Notes: generated from the sequence alone by a model not told the origin. Shown: positions 40,455 through 50,644, counted from the stretch's first letter. The stretch: DNA of 64,000 nucleotides from Thalassotalea crassostreae (GCF_001831495.1 NZ_CP017689.1:3410001-3474000), one strand, 5' to 3'. Numbers and translations: made by a program.

Positions 40455-41645
40455 ATGAAATTATTACCGCTTATCACTATCGTATGCATTGCCTGTAGCG
40501 CGATAAGTGATCACGCTGCAGCCAATGCACAATCAACCCCAAATGATGCTATTAACGAAAGCATAAATGAAAATAAAAGTGGCCAGTTTGTATTAGAGCA
40601 AAACCCTGACATTGGTCAAATGAAGATCGCCAAAACCAGTGAGCTCTGCTCAGTGGCTAGCAATACTTTAGATTACCTTATGCTGGTCGATGATAACGAT
40701 GCGATTCACCCTGGCAGCGTGGTAAATGAGCAAATAAGCTTGAAAGATGTTGGCCTGACATTAGCCTTTATATGTGAAACCTACCGCCAAGATGTTAAAA
40801 ACAAACACCCTGGAAGAATGCATGATAGCGAGTTTTTAAAGGCTAATTTTGACTTTTACCGTTGGTACCCTGATAAAGACTACGCTGACAAAATACGCGA
40901 AAAGAGCACGAACGACGTCAAAAACAGGCTATTAAACAACATTCCTGAAGATAAGCTGTTCATCACCAAGTACTACACCAAAAAGTTAAAAGCCAGTAAT
41001 GTAAAAACTGAACTTTATAACCAAGCACTGTATGCACTGCCTTATGATGAACAAGGCATGACTAAAGTAGAGGCTGAAAATCACAAAGCGACCCTAACTC
41101 GATTCAAATATACCCGTGCACAAATCATCGATGGAGCGCTGGAAAATAATAATCTAGCGAAACCACTCATTTGGATAACTGAAGACGGTTTACATGACGT
41201 ATTATTACAAGGCACTGGGGTGTTGGATGTTGACGGTAAAACCCGCTACTTCAACGTACATCGTAATAATGGCATTAGTTATGATTATGCCATCGGTAAA
41301 AACCAACAAGGCCGTTATTGGTACTTTGCCGAGGTGCCGTCAATTATGGGTTACGGCAATAGCATGGAAACTAAGATTGCGATCAAAGCCCACGCTACAT
41401 TTGCCGGTAACATTAAACAATTAGGTCTGGGCAAGTTGGTGATGATTAATTATCCCCAAGGCCAGCAGTCAATTAGCCAGCTAGGCGTATTAGCAGACAC
41501 CGGCGGCGCGTTCGATAACAATCTATTTCAACTCGACTTTCTTGTAGACAGTTACTATGGCTGGAGCGATTACCATCAGGCAAATAAGCACTTGCCTGAC
41601 TACGCTAATACTTGGATTTTAATTAAGAAAAAAACAACAGAATAA
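40455..41645 (+). CDS. Divergent MltA/3D-domain protein, putative lytic transglycosylase
   Basis: 396 residues with a signal peptide. The stretch TRAQIIDGAL...LIWITEDGLHDVLLQGTGVL..DGKTRYFN...NNGISYDYAIG follows the MltA barrel pattern. The C-terminal LADTGGAF...LDFLVDSYYG has the three Asp residues (348, 361, 365) expected of a 3D domain, where one Asp is catalytic in MltA. The N-terminal ~130 residues do not resemble MltA, and no lipobox is seen, unlike typical MltA. Peptidoglycan cleavage in the periplasm is inferred. It lies directly after hemCDXY but is probably separate. Confidence 0.55.
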   Translation: MKLLPLITIVCIACSAISDHAAANAQSTPNDAINESINENKSGQFVLEQNPDIGQMKIAKTSELCSVASNTLDYLMLVDDNDAIHPGSVVNEQISLKDVGLTLAFICETYRQDVKNKHPGRMHDSEFLKANFDFYRWYPDKDYADKIREKSTNDVKNRLLNNIPEDKLFITKYYTKKLKASNVKTELYNQALYALPYDEQGMTKVEAENHKATLTRFKYTRAQIIDGALENNNLAKPLIWITEDGLHDVLLQGTGVLDVDGKTRYFNVHRNNGISYDYAIGKNQQGRYWYFAEVPSIMGYGNSMETKIAIKAHATFAGNIKQLGLGKLVMINYPQGQQSISQLGVLADTGGAFDNNLFQLDFLVDSYYGWSDYHQANKHLPDYANTWILIKKKTTE

Positions 41646-41665
41646 AAAACGACCTAGCAAAGCGG

Positions 41666-42136
41666 CTATTCGTCTTTTGCGCGGGTAACCTTACCAAATT
41701 CAACGGTAAACATTTTATCTTTTCCATCGGATACAATCACCATGAGCTCAGTTGGCGTTGGTGATAAATAATGGATTTTCTTGGGAAAGTCGTGTTCTGG
41801 ATTTTCAAATGTAACAGAATTCTCAGAACAATTAGTCAGTTCAAATGGCACTGGCTCTTCATTATTTGGCACCTTCGCAAAATAATAAACTTTGTCATCA
41901 ATAACACCAATACGTAATTGTTCAGACCAACTCACTTTGCCTTCTTTAATTGTTTGGCCAATACCATTAAATATACTACTCCCCTGCGCTCGCCATTGCT
42001 CCGTAACAATAATATTATTATTACTAGGTGACTGCCAATCACCTAACAGCCAGCTGATTTTTGAAAGCTCATTACAGGCGCTAGCAAGGCTAGAAAAAGG
42101 CAACAATAACAAACAAAAGCTTAAAATTTTAATCAT
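41666..42136 (-). CDS. DUF6265-family exported protein
   Basis: 156 residues with a signal peptide; the mature part shows KISWLLGDWQSP, a Trp-rich beta-barrel opening, and FENPEHDFPKKIHY, the conserved block of DUF6265. Function unknown. Its start overlaps the end of the upstream hydrolase gene by eight bases, so the two are likely co-translated. Confidence 0.8.
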   Translation of the reverse strand: MIKILSFCLLLLPFSSLASACNELSKISWLLGDWQSPSNNNIIVTEQWRAQGSSIFNGIGQTIKEGKVSWSEQLRIGVIDDKVYYFAKVPNNEEPVPFELTNCSENSVTFENPEHDFPKKIHYLSPTPTELMVIVSDGKDKMFTVEFGKVTRAKDE

Positions 42137-44087
42137 CTAATAATTTCCGTTTTTTATCGTCTTCTTCTTCATAAACAGGGTCTTTTTGTAGCATACTCCA
42201 ATCCCACAACCAACTACCTTGCTGTTTGATACGGCTAACATCTCGCGCTAATATCCAACCTTCAGCTAAGCTTTTTAAAATCATCTTATTTAGATGTGTC
42301 ATGTAGGCACGTTTATTTGCATAACGAGAAAGAATACGCTTTTTCTTCCATTGTTTTATAGCACCACGAAAGTCTTCAATCTCATTGCTTGAAAACTTAT
42401 CATAGCGTAAGACCCACGGCATAAAAGTAGCGATTGGAGCCTTTAGTAAAGGATGTGAAATGCCGCCGAGTTCGTGGCCATTGTTATCGAGTTTGGGTAC
42501 CGGCGGTAGTATTTCTGCAAGCAATACTGGAGGATGATTATCTATCACCCCTTTGTGCCAATTCTTACCGTAATCAATCTCATAAGCGGTATGCGGTTTA
42601 AATGGTTTTTCAACACCAAGCCAATTCGGAAGTTGAAAGTGAGCATAGTTTGTTAGGGTTTGATCAGCAAACCTAGGATACTTACTTTTCGGAGGCTTAC
42701 GGTCAGCGATAACCCACTCACTCAGATGCGATAACAGCGAGCGTAAATGAGGTTTAAAATTAAGATTATTACCGCGAAAAATTAGATTGTCTTTATCAAC
42801 TAATTTTATATTGTTGGTGCTTTCAACAAAGTGTTGAGCTGAAGCTAAGTGAAAGATTCTCTCATTTTCTAATGGCGCCATATCAAATACTTTATGGCTA
42901 TGGGTAAGACCTGCAGCACGTCCCCAATATTCATATCCCGTATTGGTATAGAAAATTTTAGGATAAAATGGTTCATGATTACGTTTTAACAAACCAATTT
43001 TTTGATTGGTTATGTCAGATCGAATACGTTGAGAGGTAAACGGAAAAACATCGGTTGGATAGAAAAATGCAGACATGCGATGAGCATCACGAGACGGCTG
43101 CGCAAATCGATGATTGAAACTGCCGCGACCTGCGCCAGCAGTATGAATAAACATCCCATCGTAGGCAATTATCCCATCTTCAGTTTCATTAAATCCTTGA
43201 TGTAGGAAATGACGTAAAAATCGACCAGTTTGTGACACCCCATAGGCAATTGCTTTGGGTACGTAAAACGGATTGCTTTCTTCTTTAATATACGCGGCTG
43301 TATCACGTATTATCGCTAAGCCAATGCCAGCAACTTGAGGGTCTCTCGCAGGGTACACTAATTCATATATGCCAGGACTGAAATCACCAACGATCGATTT
43401 ACCGTCGGAGCTAAATTGCCATTGATTACGAGGCACAATTGCTCGCAAACTATCACGTCCCATTCGCTTGGTAAGCCAGGCTTCATCTTGAGTAGCAAAG
43501 TCTACGGGGTAAATTGTTTCTATATTATCGCGGTGCGCTAATGTTAATAATGATTTGTTATTATCAACGGTCCAATCACTTCTAACCCATCCTTCGAGAT
43601 CAATAATACGTGGTAATTCTGCGTACATTAAATCGTCTTTATGGGGCACATCGCCTTGCCAACCTACCCAGACAAGTGACAAACCTAATTCTTGGATCAA
43701 GCCATCGCCAAGTGCGGCGCTTTTATCTGGCATTGCCACTCTAGGAGCTAGATTAAAATATGAAAGAGCCGATTTGCCACCACGATTGCTTACTTCGACA
43801 ATTGCGCCGCGTCGATCTTTTGGATTCTTTGGTTGGATAATAAAATAATTAGCTTTTGCGCTTACCATGCCTTCAGCATTAGGTATCGCTAACTCAATAT
43901 CGACAATCTCTTTGTTTACCGCATTGTTAGGATCAAACTCAAAATAAAATTCACCGCTAAAAACTTGCAGTGTCATATCTTTCATATGAATAGTTTTACT
44001 ACTGTTTACCGTATGCTTGACTATGGCAGCTTGGCTAGACAGCGAAACCCCTGCTAATATAAGCAACAATACCTGAACAAATTTCAT
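42129..44087 (-). CDS. Large alpha/beta-hydrolase domain protein (Abhydrolase_10-like)
   Basis: About 652 residues with a signal peptide (MKFVQVLLLILAGVSLSSQA). It has a beta-rich N-terminal part and a catalytic domain with YGVSQTGRFLRHFLHQGFN as nucleophile elbow; the pattern fits the family named alpha/beta hydrolase domain (PF20091-type). Substrate unknown; likely an exported esterase. The frame has an earlier ATG (44099), but GGA seven bases before the ATG at 44087 and the signal peptide favour the later start. Confidence 0.8.
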   Translation of the reverse strand: MKFVQVLLLILAGVSLSSQAAIVKHTVNSSKTIHMKDMTLQVFSGEFYFEFDPNNAVNKEIVDIELAIPNAEGMVSAKANYFIIQPKNPKDRRGAIVEVSNRGGKSALSYFNLAPRVAMPDKSAALGDGLIQELGLSLVWVGWQGDVPHKDDLMYAELPRIIDLEGWVRSDWTVDNNKSLLTLAHRDNIETIYPVDFATQDEAWLTKRMGRDSLRAIVPRNQWQFSSDGKSIVGDFSPGIYELVYPARDPQVAGIGLAIIRDTAAYIKEESNPFYVPKAIAYGVSQTGRFLRHFLHQGFNETEDGIIAYDGMFIHTAGAGRGSFNHRFAQPSRDAHRMSAFFYPTDVFPFTSQRIRSDITNQKIGLLKRNHEPFYPKIFYTNTGYEYWGRAAGLTHSHKVFDMAPLENERIFHLASAQHFVESTNNIKLVDKDNLIFRGNNLNFKPHLRSLLSHLSEWVIADRKPPKSKYPRFADQTLTNYAHFQLPNWLGVEKPFKPHTAYEIDYGKNWHKGVIDNHPPVLLAEILPPVPKLDNNGHELGGISHPLLKAPIATFMPWVLRYDKFSSNEIEDFRGAIKQWKKKRILSRYANKRAYMTHLNKMILKSLAEGWILARDVSRIKQQGSWLWDWSMLQKDPVYEEEDDKKRKLLDD

Positions 44088-44110
44088 TACTAATTCCATT
44101 ATTTTTAATT

Positions 44111-44146
44111 ATCTAAGCGCGTGTAGAAAGCCATTTCTACTTAGAT
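44111..44146 (-). promoter_or_regulatory. Stem-loop in the leader of the hydrolase gene
   Basis: GTAGAAA/TTTCTAC (loop GCCA) is stacked inside an outer ATCTAA/TTAGAT pair with a bulge on one side. It lies 24 bases upstream of the hydrolase start codon, so it would be in the mRNA leader. No T tract follows. Confidence 0.35.
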
Positions 44147-44384
44147 AGATTGTCAAAACTTAAATTCTATTTACTTAGCTACAGCTTAACCTTGTTGAAA
44201 TCAATTGCAAGTGATTGAATCTATTCGTTGAGAATGGCATAGCGTGACAAGTTACTCTGTAACGTCAATTGGCAGGTTTAGTATTTGCTCGATTGATTGC
44301 AGATTTTATTAAAGACGTGCCTATGCCCCACAGAATATGAGGCATATTAACAACACAGTGTGTTTCAAAAATAGCAGTAATGGT

Positions 44385-44513
44385 TTACTCGTTGTTGTTA
44401 ATCTTAGTCATAAAGTAATAAACGTAGTACGCTATAATTACCAACACAGTTAATAGTCCGCCCGCTGAAAATAGTACGATCGGGTCCGATAATAAGAAAG
44501 CTAAGTTATCCAT
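44385..44513 (-). CDS. DUF3149-family small membrane protein
   Basis: A 42-residue protein: MDNLAFLLSDPIVLFSAGG, one membrane helix (about 14-35), and a polar MTKINNNE tail. The size, the LLSDPxxLxS start and the single helix match DUF3149. Ribosome site GGAG is eight bases before the ATG. An FNR-like site lies upstream. Function of the family is not known. Confidence 0.75.
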   Translation of the reverse strand: MDNLAFLLSDPIVLFSAGGLLTVLVIIAYYVYYFMTKINNNE

Positions 44514-44868
44514 AAAAATTCTCCATAAAAGTTATTCAACTATGTGTTTCCTATAGAATAAAACAGTGCATAAAGACCACTCTGATCTAGATCAACAATT
44601 GATTAACTTACGTTACTTTTTGTAACTAGAACGCCGGAATGTTTGTGTGCATTAATGAAGTACAATGTTACTTGTAGATTAAGCAGCTAAATTGACTCGT
44701 TAATTTGGCCTGTAAAATTGAGTTAACTCATTCATTCAAATAATTTCAAACCTTTTACGCCTTTTACGCGACTAACTAATTAAGAGAACAACAAATAAAA
44801 AGCTCTAATCAATGATTAGATCCACATCTTTGAATAAAAGTTTAAAAAATTAATTAAGGATTAACACA
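44514..44868. other. Intergenic region between DUF3149 and coiled-coil genes
   Basis: 355 bp without a gene. It holds the FNR-like site, two short palindromes (GTTAC-TTTTT-GTAAC; CTAATC-AAT-GATTAG) and the leader of the following gene, with AAGGA near its start codon. Nothing else was recognised. Confidence 0.4.
44555..44595 (-). promoter_or_regulatory. FNR/EtrA-like operator and -10 box for the DUF3149 gene
   Basis: CTGAT-CTAG-ATCAA at 44582-44595 matches the FNR consensus TTGAT-N4-ATCAA at nine of ten positions. On the minus strand a TATTCT box (44560-44555) puts the predicted start of transcription near 44547-44548, centring the site at about -41, the class II activation position. This predicts anaerobic or microaerobic induction. 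Confidence 0.5.
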
Positions 44869-45417
44869 ATGAATTTAGTTCAAAAAACCACAACAGCAGT
44901 AGCTGCATTATTAGTATCAGCGGTACTTAGTAGCAGTTACGCAGACGCTTTAAAGGACGGTGAATACACAATCACTTTGATGAATAATTGTAAAGTTGTT
45001 AGTGAATATGCGATGAACAGTACTCAGTTTCAGGCATACAAAGAGCTGCAAAATGCGGAGCAAGAAATGCAAGATTTAGAGCAACCTATTGAAGAGATCC
45101 AGCATCAAATAGAGCAATACAGCGATGAAATAGAACGCTTATCAGAAAAAATTGAACAGCAAACTGAAGCTGGTAATTTTCACAATACCGCCGAAGTAAA
45201 AGAACTAAATAAACTCTCTTCAAAGTTGAGTACGTTAATGAAAAAGCATCAACCATCATTCGATAAACTCAATAAACAAGGCCGAAAAATTGGTGATGTA
45301 GCAATGGTTTTTGAACAAGCAATTCAAGCCAATGTTCCCGATATAAAATATGATCAAATGCGCATTTCTTCAGCTGAAAACAAACAACAAAACATTAACT
45401 GCTATGCAGCTAATTAA
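44869..45417 (+). CDS. Periplasmic coiled-coil protein of unknown function
   Basis: 182 residues: signal peptide (cleavage near SSYADA), a short beta-like start (LKDGEYTITLMNNCKVV), then a Glu/Gln-rich coiled coil over residues ~58-120 and a C-terminal NCYAAN. Two cysteines, one near each end, could form a disulfide. No family recognised. It appears monocistronic. Confidence 0.65.
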   Translation: MNLVQKTTTAVAALLVSAVLSSSYADALKDGEYTITLMNNCKVVSEYAMNSTQFQAYKELQNAEQEMQDLEQPIEEIQHQIEQYSDEIERLSEKIEQQTEAGNFHNTAEVKELNKLSSKLSTLMKKHQPSFDKLNKQGRKIGDVAMVFEQAIQANVPDIKYDQMRISSAENKQQNINCYAAN

Positions 45418-45487
45418 TCCGTTAACTATCAGATTGATTATAAAGTGAGGCTTCAATTATAGGCTTTCAACTTCTAATTACTAAATG

Positions 45488-45508
45488 GCAGGCGTTGGCC
45501 TGCTTTTT
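45488..45508 (+). terminator. Intrinsic terminator
   Basis: GCAGGC-GTTG-GCCTGC followed by five T, 70 bp after the coiled-coil gene. Confidence 0.85.
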
Positions 45509-45654
45509 CATTTACCTTCAGAGCAAGCATTTATTGCCTATTTATCGCTATCGATGGCTGTTAACCCTTTACAGTTAATCAACTACCTTTATCTTTTTGA
45601 TATCCACTTCTATAGTTAACATGTTTAAAAAAACAATAAATAAAAGAAGGGACT

Positions 45655-48528
45655 ATGAGAATTTCAACACGATTAGCTGCACCTTTATTACTGCTTGCAG
45701 CAGCTTTTAACGCTACCGCAACAACGGTGATGAAGCCGACTCCCCTAGCTGAGGCAAAATATCCAAATATTTTAACCGGAACTTATGATACAAAAATAAC
45801 CTCACCCAAGGATTTCCTCGGATTTGAAGTTGGTGAAAAAACGGCTACACCGGAACAAATTAATACCTTAGTGAATATTTGGGCTGAGCAAAGTGAACGT
45901 GCCAATATTGTTGAGTATGCGCGTACCTATGAAAATAGACCACTGCACTATCTTACGATTTCTAGCGCCAAAAACATTAATGACTTAGATACTATCAAAG
46001 CCAATATTACTGCGCTAAGCACACCGGATGACTTATCCAAAGGCGACATTGTCAAGTTAATCGAGCAGACCCCTGCTACGGCGTGGATGGCTTATTCTAT
46101 TCACGGTAATGAATCCTCAGGCGCAGACTCTTCGCTAGCCCTAATTTACCATTTAATTGCAAGTGAAGATGAAGAGGTCAACAACTTACTTGATAACCTT
46201 GTTGTACTCGTCGATCCTATGATGAACCCTGACGGTCGCGCCAGATTTACTAAGCAATTAGAGCAAAACAGAAGTGCTACACCAAATTTTGATGTCCAGT
46301 CTTTATTGCACAATGGTGTTTGGCCCTTCGGCCGAACTAACCATTACCACTTTGATTTGAATAGAGATTTTTATTTTGCGGAAAACCCTGAATCAATAGG
46401 CCGTATCAAAGCCATTAATCAATGGTTGCCACTACTGATGATTGATGGTCATGAAATGGGGGCATTAGATACTTTCTTATTTGGACCTCCGCGTCAGCCT
46501 ATAAATGAACATATTGCCCCAAGTATCAATCAATGGAGTAAAGTTTTCGCAAAAGAGCAAGCCGAAGCCTTTGATAAAAAGGCTTGGCCTTACTACACCG
46601 GTGAATGGTTTGAAAACCTATACCCTGGATATTCCAATTATTCTGAGTACAAAGGCTCGATACATATTTTATACGAACAAGCTCGCACTGCAGAAGACGG
46701 CGTAAGACTAGAGAACGGTCAGATCCGTAGCTATAAAAAATCTGTCGATCATCAATTTTATAGCTCAATGACTAACCTCAAAACATTAAGTAATAATCGA
46801 CAAAAGATTTTTTCAGACTTCGTTGAAAACCGAAAAAGTCACGTCGCAAGCTCAGGTATATACGCCGACAAGAGTTTCGTTGTTTTGCCAACTGAAAACC
46901 ATAGCCGATTGAATAAATTCTTAGACTTACTCGATCTACAAGGAATTGACTACTTTGAATTAACGCGTAAAACGAAAGTACAAAACGCAATAAATCAACT
47001 CGGTCAAAAGCTTTACTCCACAGAATTGCCTGTTGGCTCAATCATCATTCCAAATAGGCAATATGATGCGCCACTTATTGCGGCAATCTTGGAGTTCGAC
47101 GCCAGAATAAATGATGCGGTACTGCTAGAGGAGCGACAAAAGACATTACGTGACGGTAGTTCAGTAATGTATGACTCGACAGCTTGGAATTTAACCATGC
47201 TGTATGGCCTACAAGCATTTGAAATTGGTTATCACTTTGAAGATAACCTTAAACCTTTGACCCGCCAAGTCTCTACTGATTTTGCGAGTACAGAATATAC
47301 GATTGCTTACCTAGTAGATGGCGCTAATGACGGCTCCGTGGGCTTTGCAGCAAGATTGTTAGAACAAGGCGTTAATGTTCGAGCTCTAGATAAAGAAGGC
47401 ATATTTAACGAATTATCATTTAATCGAGGTTCAATTGCTGTTACTACTCACGATAATAAACATATTGCGAATGTGACAGAACTTGTTGCGCAAGCAGCCA
47501 AAGACAAGAACGTTAATGTTCATGCGATTAATCAAGGCTTAGGTGATGAAGATCTACCTGATATTGGTGGTGATCACTTTAAGTTGTTAAAGCGCCCACA
47601 AATCGCCATGCTTACACAAAGTGGCATCAGCCCTTATGACTATGGTCATATTTGGCATATGTTAGATACTGAATTAGGTGTGCGTCATTCGCACTTAAGC
47701 CAAGAGCTAATTAGCTCAATGGATTTACGTCAATACAACGTACTTATCATTCCGGGTCGTTGGTATGGCGAATTAACTAGTGGCAATATCGCAGCAATAG
47801 ATACTTGGGTGAAAGCGGGTGGAACCTTAATCGTTACGAGCAACTCGACAGTACAATTTGCGAAGACTGATAAATTTGTTGAAACCACAGTGTTATCGGA
47901 TTCATTCGAAAAGATAGAAGACTATAATATTGCTCTATACAAAGAATGGCTTGCACAGCAAACAACGATATCGAATCAAAAGCTAATCACTGATCACACG
48001 GTATCTGATTCAATATGGTACCCATGGCAAAATCACCAGGATTTAAAGCCTATGAGTAAAGAGCAATTAATTCGCTGGGATAATTGGACCGCGCAATTTA
48101 TGCCATCCGGTGCTTTACTTGCGACGCGTACCGATCAAAAAAGCTGGTTAACTTTCGGAGTCGATGAAACCTTACCGGTACTCACTGACAATACGCCATT
48201 GTTAATGACCAAAAGCCCAACAAGCGCGGTAGTTCGATTTGGTGTGTTAGTCGATAACGGCAAAGCTAAAGAGCGTTTAATCGGTTGGTCAACAATTCCT
48301 GACGGTAAAGATCTATACCTTAGAATGAGTGGCTTAGTATGGCCTGAAGCAGCGCAACGAATTAGTAACGCCGCCTACCTGACTCGTGATAGAAAAGGCA
48401 ATGGTCAAGTTATCATGTTTGCAAATTCACCTAACTTTAGAGGGGCAACAAAAGGCACAGCAAGACTGTTACTTAATGCCATTGTTTATGGGCCTGGTTT
48501 AGGTACAAATCAGCCTTTAAATCTATAG
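45655..48528 (+). CDS. M14-family zinc carboxypeptidase, exported
   Basis: 957 residues with a signal peptide. Zinc ligands His150 and Glu153 are in SIHGNESSG and a third His266 in DGHEMGA; NPDGRARFT and HFDLNRDFYF give the usual Arg/Asn substrate contacts. About 600 further residues follow, including a ThuA/glutamine-amidotransferase-like segment (QYNVLIIPGRWYG...VKAGGTLIV), a common arrangement in large Alteromonadales M14 proteins. It should trim C-terminal residues of peptides outside the cytoplasm. Confidence 0.92.
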   Translation: MRISTRLAAPLLLLAAAFNATATTVMKPTPLAEAKYPNILTGTYDTKITSPKDFLGFEVGEKTATPEQINTLVNIWAEQSERANIVEYARTYENRPLHYLTISSAKNINDLDTIKANITALSTPDDLSKGDIVKLIEQTPATAWMAYSIHGNESSGADSSLALIYHLIASEDEEVNNLLDNLVVLVDPMMNPDGRARFTKQLEQNRSATPNFDVQSLLHNGVWPFGRTNHYHFDLNRDFYFAENPESIGRIKAINQWLPLLMIDGHEMGALDTFLFGPPRQPINEHIAPSINQWSKVFAKEQAEAFDKKAWPYYTGEWFENLYPGYSNYSEYKGSIHILYEQARTAEDGVRLENGQIRSYKKSVDHQFYSSMTNLKTLSNNRQKIFSDFVENRKSHVASSGIYADKSFVVLPTENHSRLNKFLDLLDLQGIDYFELTRKTKVQNAINQLGQKLYSTELPVGSIIIPNRQYDAPLIAAILEFDARINDAVLLEERQKTLRDGSSVMYDSTAWNLTMLYGLQAFEIGYHFEDNLKPLTRQVSTDFASTEYTIAYLVDGANDGSVGFAARLLEQGVNVRALDKEGIFNELSFNRGSIAVTTHDNKHIANVTELVAQAAKDKNVNVHAINQGLGDEDLPDIGGDHFKLLKRPQIAMLTQSGISPYDYGHIWHMLDTELGVRHSHLSQELISSMDLRQYNVLIIPGRWYGELTSGNIAAIDTWVKAGGTLIVTSNSTVQFAKTDKFVETTVLSDSFEKIEDYNIALYKEWLAQQTTISNQKLITDHTVSDSIWYPWQNHQDLKPMSKEQLIRWDNWTAQFMPSGALLATRTDQKSWLTFGVDETLPVLTDNTPLLMTKSPTSAVVRFGVLVDNGKAKERLIGWSTIPDGKDLYLRMSGLVWPEAAQRISNAAYLTRDRKGNGQVIMFANSPNFRGATKGTARLLLNAIVYGPGLGTNQPLNL

Positions 48529-48569
48529 AGAGTTTAGTTTAAATCTGGACCATTACAGGTTTCAGATAT

Positions 48570-48604
48570 AAAAGAGCTAGAAATGATATTTTTCTAGCTC
48601 TTTT
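48570..48604 (+). terminator. Intrinsic terminator after the M14 gene
   Basis: A perfect 14-bp stem (AAAAGAGCTAGAAA / TTTCTAGCTCTTTT) with a 7-base loop, continued by T residues. Confidence 0.92.
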
Positions 48605-48772
48605 TTTATATTTGAATACATAGCAAATATCTTTAGGATGGAGTTAAGTAAGTGGTTGATAGTCCCCAGCCTGTCGAGCGGTCATATATCTCTCAACTAA
48701 TGAAATATCTGTACTTTTATCAGAACTCACCAAAAGAAACGTAAAGCTTATTATTATGCATCTATAATCGAA

Positions 48773-50536
48773 TTAAAGTTTAGAAATTATATTCATTACT
48801 GCTTGCATCGCAGGATCATCTCCTGAGAAATACTGTTTGGAAGATAAACTTACAGGAACGTGGGGTGGTACCCAAATTCGATGATCTTCGGCCTTCGACG
48901 CTTGGTGGAATTGTGATGAAATAATGCCCCAAGTACCACTGTATGGCAGTTTAAACCAGCCAGCTTCACCTAGCGCGTTAGGTCTAGAGCCACTTGGTTC
49001 ACCAACTAAAATAGGGTTAGTAAATCGGTTAATATCCAGTAATAAGTTATGCGCTGCTGAAAAAGTATTCCGGCCAATAAGAACAAATATTTTCCCATCT
49101 GGCCTTAACGCTTCAAATTGAATAAGTGTTTTTAATAAAGGAGGGTAAGTACTGCCATTCCCACCAGCATTATGTCTTAGATCTAAAACAAGATTTTCAG
49201 CTTTAAACTGTGAAATTTTTTCTCTAAGCTCACTATTAAACTCTTCAAAAGACTGCGAAGCTGCGTTATGAACATAGTTGTATTGAATGTAAATTGCTGC
49301 CTGCTCTGGAATATGCTGATACCAATACGATTCTTTGATTCGTAGGTTATAGATTGCATCACTATTAGCTAATGCTGGTAACTTAGGAAAGCCATTGAAC
49401 CCCATTGTCTTTATTTTTGGATTTATCACCCGTTGCTTTCCCTTAATATCCACAATAGTAAGAGAAATATCTTGGGCGTCATTAACTATGTTTAACCCTT
49501 TAAGTACTTCAGGTAATCCTAAGTAGTGAGGCCCCAACCAAAGGTGTTGCATCTCATTATCTCTTGCATTAACCATTTTAGTTCTTTCTAATGCTTCTTT
49601 TACCTCAGTGTTTCCGATAGAGACAACTTTACTGCCCACTAACTGTTGATACCCTTTATCAGCTCTTACGATGAAAAGACCATCGCTAAATTGATAAAAT
49701 TGTAACGGCAATTGATTGAAAGAACCTTTGTCAGCGTACGCTGGAACAATAAAGTTGTGCCCATTATCCATAGCCGCAACCAATTTCATAAATTCAAACA
49801 CTATCGCCTGATCTGAAAGAGAAGGTATTTTCTTGCTAATGCTAGCTACCATTTGTTCAAACTTCTCTTGATTGACGGAATGATAGATATTGACATGAAG
49901 TCGCTTTATTTCAGCAACAAGAAATTCTAGGTCAAATTGCCATGACTGAATTCGGGTTAAATTATTAGGAAGAAAACTGCCTGAGACTTTTTGAAATGCT
50001 TTAGAGTCACTAATTCGTTTAAAATGAGCATTACCAATCAAATCTTTTCTGCCATCGTAACGTGCTTGCAAGGATTTATTGATCCACGCAATCGCATTAG
50101 ACTCTTCTCCAAGCTCAGAATATGCTTCAGCAATATTAATCATAATGTCATTCGAAGGTGCTGAGCCTGTAGGAATATTCGAAATGATTGTGCCTAAGGC
50201 CAACGTTTTTTTAAACGCACTAACTGACTCTTCCCATTGCTCCAATTGAAAATAGGTAAGCCCTAATATGTACCATGTATCCCCATCATCGGGATATTGG
50301 CTAGTTAAAGATTCAATAACTGGCTTGGCAGCTTGCCAGTTTTCTTGTCGTACCAGCTCAAGTGCTCTAACTCTATTTGCATAATAAACGGCTGGAACTT
50401 CTACTTCACTAATGGTAGGAGGTTGACCGATAGCATTGTTTGTCATTTTGCTGGCTTTATTCGTTTCAAAAGCTTGGGTTGAAAACGTAAAGAACAAGGT
50501 GATGATGAAACAATAAATAAAGCGATTGGAATGCAT
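48773..50536 (-). CDS. S41-like peptidase-fold protein with TPR repeats
   Basis: 587 residues: signal peptide, two or three TPR units (~50-170; WYILGLTYFQLEQWEESVSAF), then a C-terminal-processing-protease-like domain with LRHNAGGNGSTYPP and nucleophile region GRNTFSAAHN (Ser493). The Lys of the CtpA-type Ser-Lys dyad (VG..T.GKG) is absent: the equivalent reads VGEPSGSRPNALGE. It may therefore work like tricorn-type S41 enzymes or be inactive. The AraC-type regulator lies immediately upstream in the same orientation. Confidence 0.85.
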   Translation of the reverse strand: MHSNRFIYCFIITLFFTFSTQAFETNKASKMTNNAIGQPPTISEVEVPAVYYANRVRALELVRQENWQAAKPVIESLTSQYPDDGDTWYILGLTYFQLEQWEESVSAFKKTLALGTIISNIPTGSAPSNDIMINIAEAYSELGEESNAIAWINKSLQARYDGRKDLIGNAHFKRISDSKAFQKVSGSFLPNNLTRIQSWQFDLEFLVAEIKRLHVNIYHSVNQEKFEQMVASISKKIPSLSDQAIVFEFMKLVAAMDNGHNFIVPAYADKGSFNQLPLQFYQFSDGLFIVRADKGYQQLVGSKVVSIGNTEVKEALERTKMVNARDNEMQHLWLGPHYLGLPEVLKGLNIVNDAQDISLTIVDIKGKQRVINPKIKTMGFNGFPKLPALANSDAIYNLRIKESYWYQHIPEQAAIYIQYNYVHNAASQSFEEFNSELREKISQFKAENLVLDLRHNAGGNGSTYPPLLKTLIQFEALRPDGKIFVLIGRNTFSAAHNLLLDINRFTNPILVGEPSGSRPNALGEAGWFKLPYSGTWGIISSQFHQASKAEDHRIWVPPHVPVSLSSKQYFSGDDPAMQAVMNIISKL

Positions 50537-50644
50537 TACACTTCCTTTTTTGGAATTTTAAAATATATGAGAATAATAGTAATTTATGAGAAAATGTCGT
50601 CCGAAATCAGGATTTCGGACTTAAAAATGCCTTTTTGTACTAAT

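Noticed and set aside
44320..44347. TATGCC...GGCATA hairpin near the DUF3149 gene
   Set aside because: Short stem, long loop and no T tract; not a convincing terminator.
48638..48700. 20-codon ATG frame after the M14 terminator
   Set aside because: Too short, no proper ribosome site spacing and no family resemblance.
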